Notes: generated by a model from the sequence alone, not told the origin. A DNA stretch of 64,000 nt from Micromonospora yangpuensis (GCF_900091615.1 NZ_FMIA01000002.1:3348001-3412000), one strand, 5' to 3'. Shown: positions 1 to 9,947, numbered from the stretch's first letter. Numbers and translations are program-made.

Positions 1-2
1 TC

Positions 3-56
3 TGGGCCGACCTGAAGCGGGCCGGTCTGCTGGCCCGGGAGGTTCCCACGCCGTGA
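3..56 (+). CDS. C-terminal end of an aldo/keto reductase (partial)
   Basis: The window opens inside a plus-strand gene. The last 17 codons read WADLKRAGLLAREVPTP and then TGA. This tail (Trp, Asp-Leu, Gly-Leu-Leu, terminal Pro) is what I recall from actinobacterial aldo/keto reductases of the D-threo-aldose 1-dehydrogenase type, which oxidise free sugars with NAD(P). The assignment fits the sugar-acid dehydratase gene that follows at 1951. Only the tail is visible, so no catalytic residue can be checked, and the family call is tentative. Confidence 0.4.
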   Translation, partial: WADLKRAGLLAREVPTP

Positions 57-250
57 CCGACCGCCGTCGTCTGGAGCGTGCTCTGGGAGACTGACGGGGC
101 GGACCGGTGGGCGCGCGACGCGCCACACCGGAGGCGGCGGGGGGCACTCCGGCGTCAACGGTAGGCTGCGGACGGCGTCCGAGTGACCTAAGGGGAACGC
201 GTGTTTGGCGGAACGGTTGCCGGGTCGGTTGTGGCCTGCGGAAAACCGGC

Positions 251-1825
251 GTGAGTCACGGGCTGCGCGCCGGCGACCCGGCCCGACTCGGCGGTTACGA
301 GTTGCTCGACCGGCTCGGCGAGGGTGGCATGGGCAGCGTCTTCCTGGCCCGCTCGCCGCAGGGACGGCGGGTCGCGGTCAAGGTCGTCCGGGCGGACCTG
401 TCGCACGACGACGAGTTCCGGGGCCGGTTCCGCAGCGAGGTCAACCGGGCTCGCCAGGTCCCACCGTTCTGCACGGCCGAGGTGCTGGACGCCGACCCGG
501 ACCACGACCCGCCGTATCTGGTGGTGGAGTACGTCGAGGGGCCGAGCCTGGCGCAGTTCGTCCGGGACCAGGGGCCCCTGGGGGCGGCCGGGGTGCACAG
601 CATGGCGGTCGGGGTGGCCACCGCGCTCACCGCCATCCACGGCGCCGGGGTCATCCACCGGGACCTGAAGCCGGCGAACGTGCTGCTCGCCCCGGGCGGG
701 GTCAAGGTCATCGACTTCGGCATCGCCCGTGCCTTCGAGGCGACCAGCCGGCACACCCGGACCAACCAGCTGGTCGGGACCGCCGCGTACATGGCGCCGG
801 AGCGCTTCGAGCCGGCATCCGGCCAGCCGGTGGGTCCGGCCGCCGACGTGTTCGCCTGGGGCGCGGTGGTCGGCTACGCGGCGACCGGCCGTAACCCGTT
901 CGGCGGGAATTCCGCCACCGACACCGCGATGCGGATCCTCACCCAACCGCCGGACCTGACCGGGCTCGACGGGCCGCTGCGGGAGCTGGTCGGCCGGGCC
1001 CTGGCCAAGAATCCCGCGGACCGGCCCACCGCCCGGGAGCTGCTCGACGGGTTGCTGACGGCGGCGCCCTCGACGAGCCCGGCGCAGCCGGCCCCTGCGG
1101 CGGCGGTGTCGCCCGCCCCGACCGGTGCCGCGGGTGACGGCGGGTATCCGACCGACGGTGCGGGCTCGGGCCGGCGACGTCGGCTCACCGGGCTGGCGGT
1201 GACCGCCGTGGTGATCGCGGCGCTGGTGTCCAGCGCCCTGTTCGGCCCGCAACTACTGGGCGGCGGCGCTGATCGGGACCCGGTCGGTTCGACGGGCAAC
1301 GGCACGCCGGCGGCTGACGGGCCGACGTCGCCGGCAGCGGGTACGCCGAGTCCGTCGCCGTCGCCGTCGGGGACGGATCGGACCCGGGCCATGCTCTCCG
1401 GAGAGCGCCGTGTCCTGCTGCACGTGGTGCAGATCGACCGGGATCTTTCGCTGCCGTTCGACCGCACGTTGCGCGTCGGCGACGGGACCGGACCGGACGC
1501 CCTGTTCGTGCTCGATCCGGTCGGTGTGGATTACATGATCAAATCGCTGAACCCGGACGTCGCCCACCAGCCGTGCCTCGGGGTCAAGATCGATTCGGCG
1601 GGTTACGCCTCGTTGGTCGGCGTCGACTGTCAGCCGACGCCGGCCACCGTCTTCGACATCTCCCGCGACGGCTGGGACGACAAGGGTCGCCTGGCGTACT
1701 CCATCATCAACGAGACGTACGGCGTGCTGGAGTGGAACGCGGACGAGAAGCGGCTGCACGTGCAGGAGCAGGGCGACGCCCCGGTCGGCACCACCTTCAG
1801 TCTGGTCGACCGCGGCGCGCTCTGA
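251..1825 (+). CDS. membrane Ser/Thr protein kinase (PknB/Hanks type)
   Basis: About 524 residues from the GTG at 251, which places the Gly-rich loop (GEGGMGSV) at residues 23-30, the usual place. Further-upstream starts are possible but would add an unconserved Arg-rich lead. The ATP-binding lysine is K44 (VAVK), the catalytic loop is HRDLKPAN with D138, and the Mg-binding DFG has D155. A Pro/Ala-rich linker follows, then one transmembrane helix at about residues 312-334. A Gly/Ser/Pro stalk and an extracellular domain of about 130 residues complete the protein. That domain has no PASTA repeats and I do not recognise it; it has a beta-rich, ricin- or sensor-like look. The protein probably senses an extracellular signal and phosphorylates cytoplasmic targets. 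It stands alone between two sugar genes. Confidence 0.9.
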   Translation: MSHGLRAGDPARLGGYELLDRLGEGGMGSVFLARSPQGRRVAVKVVRADLSHDDEFRGRFRSEVNRARQVPPFCTAEVLDADPDHDPPYLVVEYVEGPSLAQFVRDQGPLGAAGVHSMAVGVATALTAIHGAGVIHRDLKPANVLLAPGGVKVIDFGIARAFEATSRHTRTNQLVGTAAYMAPERFEPASGQPVGPAADVFAWGAVVGYAATGRNPFGGNSATDTAMRILTQPPDLTGLDGPLRELVGRALAKNPADRPTARELLDGLLTAAPSTSPAQPAPAAAVSPAPTGAAGDGGYPTDGAGSGRRRRLTGLAVTAVVIAALVSSALFGPQLLGGGADRDPVGSTGNGTPAADGPTSPAAGTPSPSPSPSGTDRTRAMLSGERRVLLHVVQIDRDLSLPFDRTLRVGDGTGPDALFVLDPVGVDYMIKSLNPDVAHQPCLGVKIDSAGYASLVGVDCQPTPATVFDISRDGWDDKGRLAYSIINETYGVLEWNADEKRLHVQEQGDAPVGTTFSLVDRGAL

Positions 1826-1950
1826 CCGACCCACGTCGGGCCGGTTCGGATGCGGGCCGCAGAGGCACCTCGTCGGGGCGGGGTCGGCTCGACAAGGGTC
1901 TCCTGCACCCCCCCCCGAGAGCTGAGGCCCACCCGAGAAAGGCACCCCTT

Positions 1951-3180
1951 GTGAAGATCGTCGCCGCAGACGTCATCGTCTCCAGCCCGGACCGCAACTT
2001 CGTCACCCTCAAGATCACCACTGAGGACGGCCTCACCGGTCTGGGCGACGGCACCCTCAACGGACGCGAGCTCTCCGTCGCCTCGTACCTGCGCGACCAC
2101 GTCGCCCCGCTGCTGGTCGGGCGGGACGCGCACAACATCGAGGACGCCTGGCAGTTCCTCTACCGCTCGGCGTACTGGCGGCGCGGCCCGGTCACCATGG
2201 CCGCCATCGCCGCCGTCGACGTGGCCCTCTGGGACATCAAGGCCAAGGCCGCCGGCATGCCGCTCTACCAGCTGCTCGGCGGGGCGTCCCGGACCGGCAT
2301 CATGGCCTACGGGCACGCCTCGGGCCGGGACCTGCCGGAGCTGTTCGACTCGATCCGCGCCCACCTCGACGAGGGATTCCGGTCGATCCGGGTGCAGACC
2401 TCGGTGCCCGGCATCAACGCCGTGTACGGCGTCGCCGCCCAGCCCAGCAGCGGCGGCAAGCGGTACGACTACGAGCCGGCCCAGCGCATCCCGCTGCCGG
2501 CCGAGGAGGACTGGGACACCCGGGCGTACCTGCGGCACCTGCCCGGCGTCTTCGAGGCGGTACGCGCCGAGTTCGGCCCGGAGCTGCCGCTGCTGCACGA
2601 CGGCCACCACCGGATGACCCCGATCCAGGCCGCCAGGCTCGGCAAGTCGCTGGAGCCGTACGACCTGTTCTGGCTGGAGGACTGCACCCCGGCGGAGAAC
2701 CAGGAGGCGCTGCGGCTGGTCCGCCAGCACACCACCACGCCGCTGGCCATCGGCGAGATCTTCAACACCGTGTGGGACTACCAGACGCTGATCCGGGAGC
2801 AGCTGATCGACTACGTGCGCTCGGCCGTCACCCACACCGGTGGCATCACCGCGATGCGCAAGCTGCTGGACTTCGCCGCCCAGTACCAGATCAAGTCGGG
2901 CATCCACGGACCGACCGACATCTCGCCGGTGGGCATGGCCGCCGCTCTGCACCTGGACCTGGCCATCCACAACTTCGGCATCCAGGAGTACATGCGCCAC
3001 GGCGAGCTGACCAACGAGGTGTTCCGCCAGTCGTTCACCTTCGCCGACGGTTACCTGCACCCGGGTGACCAGCCCGGCATCGGCGTCGAGCTGGATGAGG
3101 AGGCCGCCGCCCGGTTCCCGTACCAGCCGGCGTACCTGCCGTACAACCGGCTCAAGGACGGCACCGTCCATGACTGGTGA
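1951..3180 (+). CDS. manD: D-mannonate dehydratase family protein (ManD/RspA, enolase superfamily)
   Basis: 409 residues from GTG 1951, preceded by a GAGAAAGG ribosome site. The N-terminus ([23 protein letters not shown]) and the body closely follow ManD/RspA proteins, which dehydrate D-mannonate or D-gluconate to 2-keto-3-deoxygluconate using Mg2+. The three barrel metal ligands are visible as D217 (LLHDGHH), E243 (WLED) and E269 (GEI), with the family's exact 26-residue spacing. The length is typical (about 400). The stop codon overlaps the next gene (gluconokinase-like), and a LacI regulator lies just beyond, so this is a hexuronate/aldonate catabolic locus. Some RspA-type proteins have poor activity, so the true substrate is uncertain. 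Confidence 0.88.
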   Translation: MKIVAADVIVSSPDRNFVTLKITTEDGLTGLGDGTLNGRELSVASYLRDHVAPLLVGRDAHNIEDAWQFLYRSAYWRRGPVTMAAIAAVDVALWDIKAKAAGMPLYQLLGGASRTGIMAYGHASGRDLPELFDSIRAHLDEGFRSIRVQTSVPGINAVYGVAAQPSSGGKRYDYEPAQRIPLPAEEDWDTRAYLRHLPGVFEAVRAEFGPELPLLHDGHHRMTPIQAARLGKSLEPYDLFWLEDCTPAENQEALRLVRQHTTTPLAIGEIFNTVWDYQTLIREQLIDYVRSAVTHTGGITAMRKLLDFAAQYQIKSGIHGPTDISPVGMAAALHLDLAIHNFGIQEYMRHGELTNEVFRQSFTFADGYLHPGDQPGIGVELDEEAAARFPYQPAYLPYNRLKDGTVHDW

Positions 3181-3574
3181 GGTACCGGCGACCCGGCACG
3201 TGGTGGTGATGGGGGTCTCCGGCGCGGGCAAGACGACGGTCGCCGTCGGTCTCGCCGCGGCGACCGGGCTGACCTTCGCCGAGGCCGACGTGCTGCGGCA
3301 GGGGCCACCGGCGGTGGACTTCGTGCACCTGGCCGGGCCGACCGAGATCATCCGCGCCCGGCTGTCGGTGCGGGAGGGTCACTACATGCCGCCCAGCCTG
3401 CTCGACTCGCAGACCGCCACCCTGGAGCCGCTCCTCCCCGACGAGCAGGGCATCATCCTGGACCTGGAGTCGTCCACCGAGACCCTGGTCGACGCGGCGG
3501 TCGCGCAACTCGGTCTGCCGACGTCGGGCCGGTCGGCCGGACCGCCGCCGTCGCCGACCCCGGCTCGCCGGTGA
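3170..3574 (+). pseudogene. gluconokinase-like gene with large internal deletion
   Basis: The ATG at 3170 overlaps the manD stop. The 134-residue product starts like a gluconate kinase (VMGVSGAGKTTVA, a P-loop, then TFAEAD) and ends like one (FVHLAGPTEII, GHYMPPSLLDSQ, ATLEPL). Normal GntK proteins have about 165-175 residues. About 60-65 residues between the AEAD motif and the VLR-x-GPP segment are missing, while the reading frame is kept. The lost part carries the gluconate-binding His/Lys region and the lid approach, so the product is probably inactive although it still has a Walker A motif. It would have phosphorylated gluconate beside the ManD dehydratase. The alternative is an assembly deletion. 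Confidence 0.65.
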
Positions 3575-3579
3575 CCGCC

Positions 3580-3622
3580 GTGCCTGATCGGTCGTGCCTG
3601 ATCAGCGGTGGATAATGCCGGT
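3580..3622 (+). promoter_or_regulatory. probable promoter for the LacI gene, with tandem repeat; possibly leaderless
   Basis: A GATAAT hexamer at 3611-3616 stands 6 bases before the ATG at 3623, which would place the transcription start on or next to the start codon (leaderless mRNA). Just upstream the 10-base word GTGCCTGATC occurs twice, 14 bases apart (3580 and 3594), where a -35 element or an autoregulatory operator would lie. No good TTGACA box is present. Confidence 0.4.
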
Positions 3623-4624
3623 ATGCGCGAGCCTGCCATGACGGATGTCGCCCGCCTCGCAGGCGTCTCCCACCAGACCGTCTCCCGGGTGCTCAACGAC
3701 CACCCGAACGTCCGGGAGGCGACCAGACTGCGGGTGCGGGCGGCCATCGCCGAACTCGGGTACCGACCCAACCGGGCCGCGCGCACCCTGGTCACCGGCC
3801 GCTCGCAGTTGATCGGCGTGGTCGCGCAGAACAGCACCCTGTACGGTCCCGCGTCGCTGCTGGCGGCCTTCGAGCAGGCGGCGGCCCAGGCCGGTTTCGC
3901 GGTGAGCGTCGGCAGCGTCAGCACCCTGGACCGCCGGTCGATCCTCGCCGCGGTGGAACGGCACCTCGACCACCGGGTCGCCGGCATCGTGGTGATCGCG
4001 CCGGTGGCCTCGGCCAACGAGGCCCTGGACCACCTGCCCGACCAGGTGCCGGCGGTGACCGTCGACGGGGACCTGAACCGGCAGGCCGCGCTGGTCACCG
4101 TCGACCAGGTCGCCGGGGCGGCGATGGCCACCCGGCACCTGCTGGAGCACGGCCACCGGACCGTGTGGCACGTCTCCGGGCCGGCCGACTGGTTCGACAG
4201 CGCCGGTCGGGTCGCCGGCTGGCGCTCGGCGCTGCGTGCGGCCGGCGCGGAGGAGCCGCCGCTGCTGTCCGCCGACTGGTCCGCGGCCTCGGGTTACCGC
4301 GCCGGGCAGATGCTGGCCAGGATGCCCGAGGCCACGGCCGTCTTCGCGGCCAACGACCACCTCGCCCTCGGGGTGTTACGGGCGTTGAGCGAGCGCGGTC
4401 GCCGGGTGCCGGCCGAGGTCAGCGTGGTCGGCTTCGACGACGTGCCGGAGGCGGCCTACTTCATCCCCCCGCTGACCACCGTCCGGCCGGACTTCGACGC
4501 GGTCGCCCGGGCCAGCCTGGGCCTGCTGCTGAGCCAGATCGAGTCCGGGATGCCGACGCGGGAACGGCACACCATCGCGCCCACCCTGGTCACCCGGGAC
4601 AGCGTGGCCGGTCCCGCCCGCTGA
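3623..4624 (+). CDS. LacI-family transcriptional regulator
   Basis: 333 residues from ATG 3623; GTG 3608 and ATG 3638 are alternatives in the same frame. The N-terminal helix-turn-helix is classic LacI (MTDVARLAGVSHQTVSRVLN), followed by the hinge (LGYRPNRAARTL). The periplasmic-binding-protein-like sensor domain covers about residues 65-330 (IGVVAQNS, VTVDGD, FAANDHLALGVLRAL, VVGFDD). It probably represses the sugar-acid genes immediately upstream in response to a sugar or sugar acid. It is the last gene of the locus and is separated from the kinase remnant by only 48 bases. Confidence 0.9.
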   Translation: MREPAMTDVARLAGVSHQTVSRVLNDHPNVREATRLRVRAAIAELGYRPNRAARTLVTGRSQLIGVVAQNSTLYGPASLLAAFEQAAAQAGFAVSVGSVSTLDRRSILAAVERHLDHRVAGIVVIAPVASANEALDHLPDQVPAVTVDGDLNRQAALVTVDQVAGAAMATRHLLEHGHRTVWHVSGPADWFDSAGRVAGWRSALRAAGAEEPPLLSADWSAASGYRAGQMLARMPEATAVFAANDHLALGVLRALSERGRRVPAEVSVVGFDDVPEAAYFIPPLTTVRPDFDAVARASLGLLLSQIESGMPTRERHTIAPTLVTRDSVAGPAR

Positions 4625-4637
4625 CCGGCCCGCCGGC

Positions 4638-4923
4638 TCACGTCCAGCAGACCCAACCGCGGGTCTGGCTGAACCACGTCCCGACCTGCAGCACCGACAA
4701 CGCGGCCCCGGCGACCCAGGCGGCCACCTGCCAGGCCGAGTCGAGCAGGGACCAGGTGGCGACCAGACTCACCGGCGCGGTTGCCCAGCACCACCCCCAC
4801 GATCGCCACCACCGCCACCACCGCCGTGACGTGCAGGTGCATCGTCGTACGATGCGCGCCGGCCAGGTTGTCGATCTCGTTGCGCAGGGCGGTGAACTCG
4901 GCAAGCGCCACCTCGACCGTCAC
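4638..4923 (-). pseudogene. frameshifted small membrane protein
   Basis: On the minus strand a GTG at 4923 begins a well-formed reading frame (VTVEVALAEFTALRNEID, then a hydrophobic helix ending VVAIVGVVLGNR) that looks like the N-terminus of common actinobacterial two-helix membrane proteins. Around 4768-4785 the coding signal jumps to another frame, which continues LVATWSLLDSAWQVAAWVAGAALSVLQ and stops at 4638. Each half alone is unconvincing; joined they give about 95 residues with two membrane helices. It is read as a frameshifted gene or a sequencing error. The function is unknown. Confidence 0.42.
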
Positions 4924-5118
4924 CTGGCCGGCCGACCGGTCCGCACCGGTGGCCCATGGTCGACGTGGTGACCGGGAGCGGACGGGTGCGGCACGCAGAG
5001 TGTCCATGCCGGAATCCTGTCAGCCCGGTGCCACCGGTCGGGCGTACCCTCGGCGCACCTGATCCGCCCGGGGCGCTCCGGTCGTGTCGCGGGCCGACCG
5101 GGCCGAACCTGGTCCAGA

Positions 5119-5931
5119 ATGTCCGATGTGACAACGTGGTTGGTGGGGCCCGACGGCGGTATCGACCGGGCGGCCGGGTTCCCGCCGGGCCCGGTGTCGA
5201 CGCGGCCGGCCGGGGACGGCTCCCTGGACTACTACCTGGTCCGACCCGCCGGTGACGGTCGGTCGGCCCGACGCGACGGCGGCGTCGGGGCCCCGGACGG
5301 GATCCTGGTCGAGGAGTTCGTCCTCGACCGGGAGCACTGTGCGGTCCGGCTGGACAGCGCCGGCTGGACGGCGGGGGAGCGCCGCTGGTGGCGCGCGGCG
5401 GCGTTCAGCCGGGCCGTCCGCTCCGATCCGGCCGTGCGGGCCCGGGTGGTGCCGGTCGACCGGGACGAGGCCGCCGCCGTGCTACGTCTCTTCGGTGGCG
5501 CCGACCTACCCGACGAGCGGACGCTGCGGGGCTACTTCCGCGACGGCACGCCGCTGCGCACCGCCGCGCCCCTGCGGCTGGGCGGGGAGGTGACCGCCGG
5601 CTTCCACGACACCCGGGTGCACCGGATCCTGTTCGCCAACGACCTGACCCCGCCGGGGCTGGCCGACCTGCGCGCCCGCTGGCCGCTGACCGTCACCGGT
5701 GACCTCGCCGACCCGCTGGCCCGGGTCATCGGCACCGCCGAGCTACGGGTAGGCGACGACGCGTTCCGCTGGGAGCTGCGCCGGATCGGCACCGTCTCGG
5801 CCTGGTGCGTCGACCTGACCAGCGACCTCGCCGGACCGCACGACGACGCGCTCCGGCCGATGCTGCGGCAGCTGACCACCGCGATGCGCCGGCAGGGCCT
5901 GATCCCGGTCACCATCGAACGCTTCGCCTGA
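5119..5931 (+). CDS. hypothetical protein, 270 residues
   Basis: I do not recognise this protein. The start is taken at ATG 5119; a GTG three codons later is possible. The sequence is acidic and Arg-rich, with no signal peptide or membrane helix. It contains WTAGERRWWRAAAFSRAV, an acidic stretch at DRDEAAAVLRLFGG, and a C-terminal LRPMLRQLTTAMRRQGLIPVTIERFA. Codon use (GC-rich third positions) is that of a genuine gene. It stands alone, 146 bases ahead of an MFS transporter on the same strand. Confidence 0.7.
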   Translation: MSDVTTWLVGPDGGIDRAAGFPPGPVSTRPAGDGSLDYYLVRPAGDGRSARRDGGVGAPDGILVEEFVLDREHCAVRLDSAGWTAGERRWWRAAAFSRAVRSDPAVRARVVPVDRDEAAAVLRLFGGADLPDERTLRGYFRDGTPLRTAAPLRLGGEVTAGFHDTRVHRILFANDLTPPGLADLRARWPLTVTGDLADPLARVIGTAELRVGDDAFRWELRRIGTVSAWCVDLTSDLAGPHDDALRPMLRQLTTAMRRQGLIPVTIERFA

Positions 5932-6005
5932 CCCCTGGTCGGCCGGATGCCACGACGGGTGCGCGACCGCAGCGCCGGCCCGACCACCGCACCGGGACCG
6001 GACGG

Positions 6006-6036
6006 TTGACCCTCGACCCGGTCGAGACCGGAGAGT
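6006..6036 (+). promoter_or_regulatory. MerR-like operator/promoter ahead of MFS transporter
   Basis: TTGACC at 6006-6011 is followed at once by a perfect 15-bp palindrome, CTCGACCCGGTCGAG (6012-6026), and then an AT-poor GAGAGT about 19 bases from the -35 box. An inverted repeat filling an over-long spacer is the hallmark of MerR-type activated promoters for drug-efflux genes. No merR gene is adjacent; the only one in the window is at 37017. Confidence 0.4.
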
Positions 6037-6077
6037 ACGGCCGAGCACGAGGCCGTACGACAACCGGGGGACCGACC

Positions 6078-7358
6078 GTGGCGACTTCCGACCAGCCGGC
6101 GGTGGCCGCAGCCCCACCGGCGGACCCCCGCGGATCGGCGGTGCCACCCCGGGCGTACTGGGTGTGGTTGGGCGGGACCCAACTCTCCGTCCTCGGCACC
6201 CAGATCCTGGCCTTCGCGATGGCCTGGGCGGCGAGCGGTCGGGGTGGTCTCTTCGCCGGCCTGGTGTTGACCGCGATCAACCTGCCCCGGGTGCTGCTCC
6301 TGCTGGTCGGCGGGGCGGTGGCTGACCGGGTGGGGCCCTGGCGGGTCCTGATCGTCGCCGACGCGATGATGGTCGGGGTGACCCTGGCGTTGGCCGTCGG
6401 CGCCTGGTCGGTGCCCGATCCGGCGGTGTTCTTGCTGGTCGCCGCCCTCGCCATCGGCGCGGTGGACGCCTTCGGGCTGCCTGCCTCGGGTGCGCTTCCC
6501 CGGCTGCTGGTGTCCCCGGCGGCGTTGGCCCGGGCGTTGTCGGCCCGGCAGGTAGCCGGTCAGCTGGCGGTCTTCGCCGGCCCACCGCTGGGCGGGCTGT
6601 TGGTGGCAGCCGCCGGGCTGGTGGCGGCGGCCCTGGCCACCGCGGGCACGTTCGCGGTACTGCTGTTCGTCCTGGCGCTGCTGCGTCCCCGCCACCCCAC
6701 CGGGCAGACCCTGCCGGATCGGCCCCGGCTGCGGAGTGCGGTGATTGACGGGATGTGGGTCGCCGCTCGGGACCCGGTGCTGCGGACCGCGTTGCTGCTG
6801 GTCATGGCCACCGCTGCGGTCCTGCTGCCGGTCTCCGGGCTGTTGGTGCCCCTGCTCGCCCGGGACAATGCCTGGTCGGCCCGGTCCGCCGGCTCGGTGG
6901 TCGGGGTGGTCGCGCTCGGCGTGGCGGTCGTCGCCGCGACGGTGGCGGTGCGGGGTGCCTGGTCCAGTCCGGGGCGTACCGCCGGAGCAGGGCTGTTGCT
7001 CGCCGCCGTCGGCGTGGGCGCGCTGGCGTCGGCTCCGACCGTGTCCTGGGCGGTACCGGCCGCGGCTTTGGTCGGCCTCGGCACCGGCGGGGTCACCACC
7101 GTACTCGCGCCGCTGATCCTCGGTTCGACCCCCGGCACCCACCTGGCCCGGGTCCAGGCGGTGCTGGTCCTGGCGCAGGGCGTACCGCTGCTGGTGACCC
7201 ACAACCTGCTCGGCTGGCTCGCCGACGCCGTCGGCACCTCGACGGCCCTCTACGGCTGCGCCGCCACCCTCACCGCCCTCGCCCTCACCGCCCTACGGGC
7301 CCCCACCTCCTCGCCTCGCCCGATCGGGGCCGCCGGGGGTGCAGCTTCCGGGAAATAG
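6078..7358 (+). CDS. MFS transporter (probable efflux)
   Basis: 426 residues from GTG 6078. The product is almost wholly hydrophobic, with about 12 predicted membrane helices. It begins after a 25-residue Ala/Pro tail with YWVWLGGTQLSVLGTQ and has the cytoplasmic loop-2 signature GGAVADRVGPWRVL after helix 2. The resemblance is to the MFS_3 / enterobactin-exporter-like group common in actinomycetes, usually exporters. A likely MerR-type promoter lies upstream. A long hairpin begins just before and spans its stop codon (7341-7400). The substrate is unknown. Confidence 0.85.
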   Translation: MATSDQPAVAAAPPADPRGSAVPPRAYWVWLGGTQLSVLGTQILAFAMAWAASGRGGLFAGLVLTAINLPRVLLLLVGGAVADRVGPWRVLIVADAMMVGVTLALAVGAWSVPDPAVFLLVAALAIGAVDAFGLPASGALPRLLVSPAALARALSARQVAGQLAVFAGPPLGGLLVAAAGLVAAALATAGTFAVLLFVLALLRPRHPTGQTLPDRPRLRSAVIDGMWVAARDPVLRTALLLVMATAAVLLPVSGLLVPLLARDNAWSARSAGSVVGVVALGVAVVAATVAVRGAWSSPGRTAGAGLLLAAVGVGALASAPTVSWAVPAAALVGLGTGGVTTVLAPLILGSTPGTHLARVQAVLVLAQGVPLLVTHNLLGWLADAVGTSTALYGCAATLTALALTALRAPTSSPRPIGAAGGAASGK

Positions 7359-7400
7359 TGGTGTCCGGTGCGGACGTGGCCACTCTTTCCCGGAAGCTGC
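7341..7400. repeat. 21-bp stem hairpin between MFS gene and hrpB
   Basis: The arms at 7341-7361 and 7380-7400 are inverted copies of GCAGCTTCCGGGAAA-type sequence, with one mismatch in 21 bases. The loop holds a second small stem (GTCCG/CGGAC). The left arm includes the TAG stop of the MFS gene. It may terminate transcription or be a dispersed palindrome; there is no T-run. Confidence 0.75.
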
Positions 7401-7449
7401 CCGCCCTCGACCGTCCGGGACGACGCCCGTCGAGCGGGGACGGGGGCGG

Positions 7450-9944
7450 ATGGGTGAGACTGGCGGGGTGTTGCCCGCTGCTGAACTGATCGCCGACCTG
7501 CCGGTCCGGGAGGTGCTGCCGGCCCTCACCGAGGCTCTGGCCGATGTCGGCGCGGCGGTGCTGGTCGCGCCGCCGGGCACCGGCAAGACCACCCTGGTGC
7601 CGCTCGCGCTGGCCGACGCCGGCAGTGGGCGGGTGGTGGTCGCCGAGCCCCGGCGGGTGGCGGCCCGGGCGGCCGCCCGGCGGATGGCGGCGCTGCTCGG
7701 TGAACGGGTCGGCGAGCGGATCGGCTACACGGTGCGCGGGGACCGTCGGGTCGGCCCGGCGACGCGGGTGGAGGTGGTCACCACCGGCGTGCTGGTGCAG
7801 CGGCTGCACCGCGATCCGGAGCTGGCCGGCATCGACGCGGTGGTGCTCGACGAGTGCCACGAGCGGCACCTCGACTCCGACCTGGCGCTCGCCTTCACCA
7901 CCGAGGTACGGGCCACCCTCCGACCGGACCTGCGACTGCTGGCCACCTCGGCGACCGCCGAGGCCACCCGACTGGCCCAGATCCTCGACGCCCCGGTCGT
8001 CGAGGCGCACGCCGCGACGTACCCGCTGCAGGTGCACTGGTGCCCACCGGCCGGACCGGTCGATCCGCCGCGTGGTGCGCGGGTCGATCCCCGGCTGCTG
8101 GACCACGTGGCGGCCACCGCCCGCCGGGCGCTGGCCGACGGCCCGGGTGACGTGCTGGTGTTCCTGCCCGGTGCCCGCGAGCTGGGCACGGTGGCCGCCC
8201 GGCTGACCGACGTCGACGCCGACGTGGTCACCCTGCACGGCCGGCAGACGGGGCCACCCAGGACGCCGCGCTGCGGCCCGGGCCCCGACGGCGGGTCGTG
8301 CTCGCCACCTCGATCGCCGAGAGCAGCCTGACCGTCCCCGGCGTACGCGCGGTGGTCGACGCCGGACTCAGCCGGGTGCCCCGCACCGACCACGCCCGGG
8401 GCCTGGGCACCCTGGTCACCGTCGCGGTGTCCCGCGCCTCGGCGACCCAGCGGGCCGGCCGCGCCGCCCGCCAGGGACCCGGCCGGGTCTACCGGTGCTG
8501 GTCGCCGGCCCAGCACGAGCGGCTGCCCGCGCAGCCCGAGCCGGAGATCGCCGCCGCCGACCTGACCGGGTTCGCCCTGGACCTGGCCCGGTGGGGGCAT
8601 CCGGACGGGACCGGGTTGGCCCTGCCGGACCCGCCGCCGGCCGGCGCGCTGCGGGTCGCCCAGGCCGCCCTGCGCGCCGTCGGCGCGCTCGACGCGACCG
8701 GCCGGGTCACCGCGCGGGGGCGGGCGATCGCCGAGGCCGGCACCCATCCCCGCCTGGCCCGGGCGCTGCTCGACGGTGCCGCCCTGGTCGGCACCGCCCG
8801 GGCCGCCGAGCTGGTCGCGCTGCTGACCGAGGAGGGCACCGGTGGGGCCGGCGACGACCTGGTCGCCGCCTGGCGGCGGCACCGCGCCGAGGCACCCCAC
8901 GCGTGGCGGCAGGAGGTGCGCCGGTTGACCCGCAACGCCGGGGACCATCCGGGTACGCCGGTCCCGGACGACCTCGCCGCCGCGCTGGTGGTGGGGCTGG
9001 CGTACCCGGAACGGCTGGCCAGGCTGCGTCACGCCGACGGCACCGCGTACCTGATGGCCGGGGGAACCGCCGCGGACCTGACGCCCGGCACCCGGTTGAC
9101 CGGGGCGGCGTGGCTGGCCGTCGCCGTCGCCGACCGGGCACCGGGCGCGACGGCCGCGCGGATCCGCTCGGCCGCGCCGCTGGACGAGGCGACCGCCCGC
9201 CAGGCCGGTGCGGGGCTGCTCACCGAGACCGCCGAGGTGGCCTGGGCCGACGGCGACGTGGTGGCCCGCCGGATCGTCCGCCTCGGCGCGATCACCCTGG
9301 TCGAACGGCCGTTGGCCGAGGTCGATCCGCAGGCCCGGCGGGCGGCCCTGCTCGACGGGCTGCGCGAGGTGGGGCTGAGCCTGCTGACCTGGTCCCGGGA
9401 GGCGGTCGCGCTGCGCGACCGGCTCGCCTTCTGTCACGCGGCGCTGGGCGGGGGATGGCCGGACGTCTCCGACGGGGCGCTGCTGGCCGCCGCCGACGAT
9501 TGGCTGGCCCCGGAGCTGGCCCGGGCCCGGCGCCGGGCCGACCTGGCCCGGGTCGACCTGGTCACCGCGCTGCGCCGGCTGCTGCCGTGGCCGGCTGCCG
9601 CCCGCTTCGACGAGCTCGCCCCGGAGCGCATCGAGGTGCCCAGCGGCTCGCGGATCCGGGTCGACTACACCGACCCGCGGGCCCCGGTGCTCGCGGTCAA
9701 GGTGCAGGAGGCGTTCGGCTGGGCCGAGACACCCCGGCTGGCCGACGGGCGGGTACCGGTGCTGCTGCACCTGCTCTCGCCCGCCGGCCGCCCGGCGGCG
9801 GTCACCGGCGACCTGCCGTCGTTCTGGCGTACCGGGTATCCGCAGGTCCGCGCGGAGCTGCGGGGCCGGTACCCGCGTCATCCGTGGCCGCCGGACCCGG
9901 CCACCGCCACCCCCACCCGGGGTACGGCGCGCCGGGCCCGTTGA
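7450..9944 (+). pseudogene. hrpB: HrpB-type ATP-dependent RNA helicase, split by a one-base frameshift
   Basis: Read with one base restored this is a full-length HrpB (about 831 residues), a DEAH-like SF2 helicase of unclear cellular role. The first part (7450-~8250) has P-loop GTGKTT, the Arg-rich motif AEPRRVAARAAA, the DECH box (LDECHERHLDSD) and SAT (TSATAEATRL). The second part (~8254-9944, another frame) has motifs V-VI (VLATSIAESSLTVPGV, TQRAGRAARQGPG) and the HrpB-specific C-terminus (VDYTDPRAPVLAVKVQE, FWRTGYPQVRAELRGRYP). The frame changes at the G-run 8250-8253; one extra G gives LHGRQTGATQDAALRPG, matching the family. GTG 7468 is an alternative start. A real frameshift would remove function; a homopolymer error is equally likely. 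Confidence 0.85.
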
Positions 9945-9947
9945 CCC

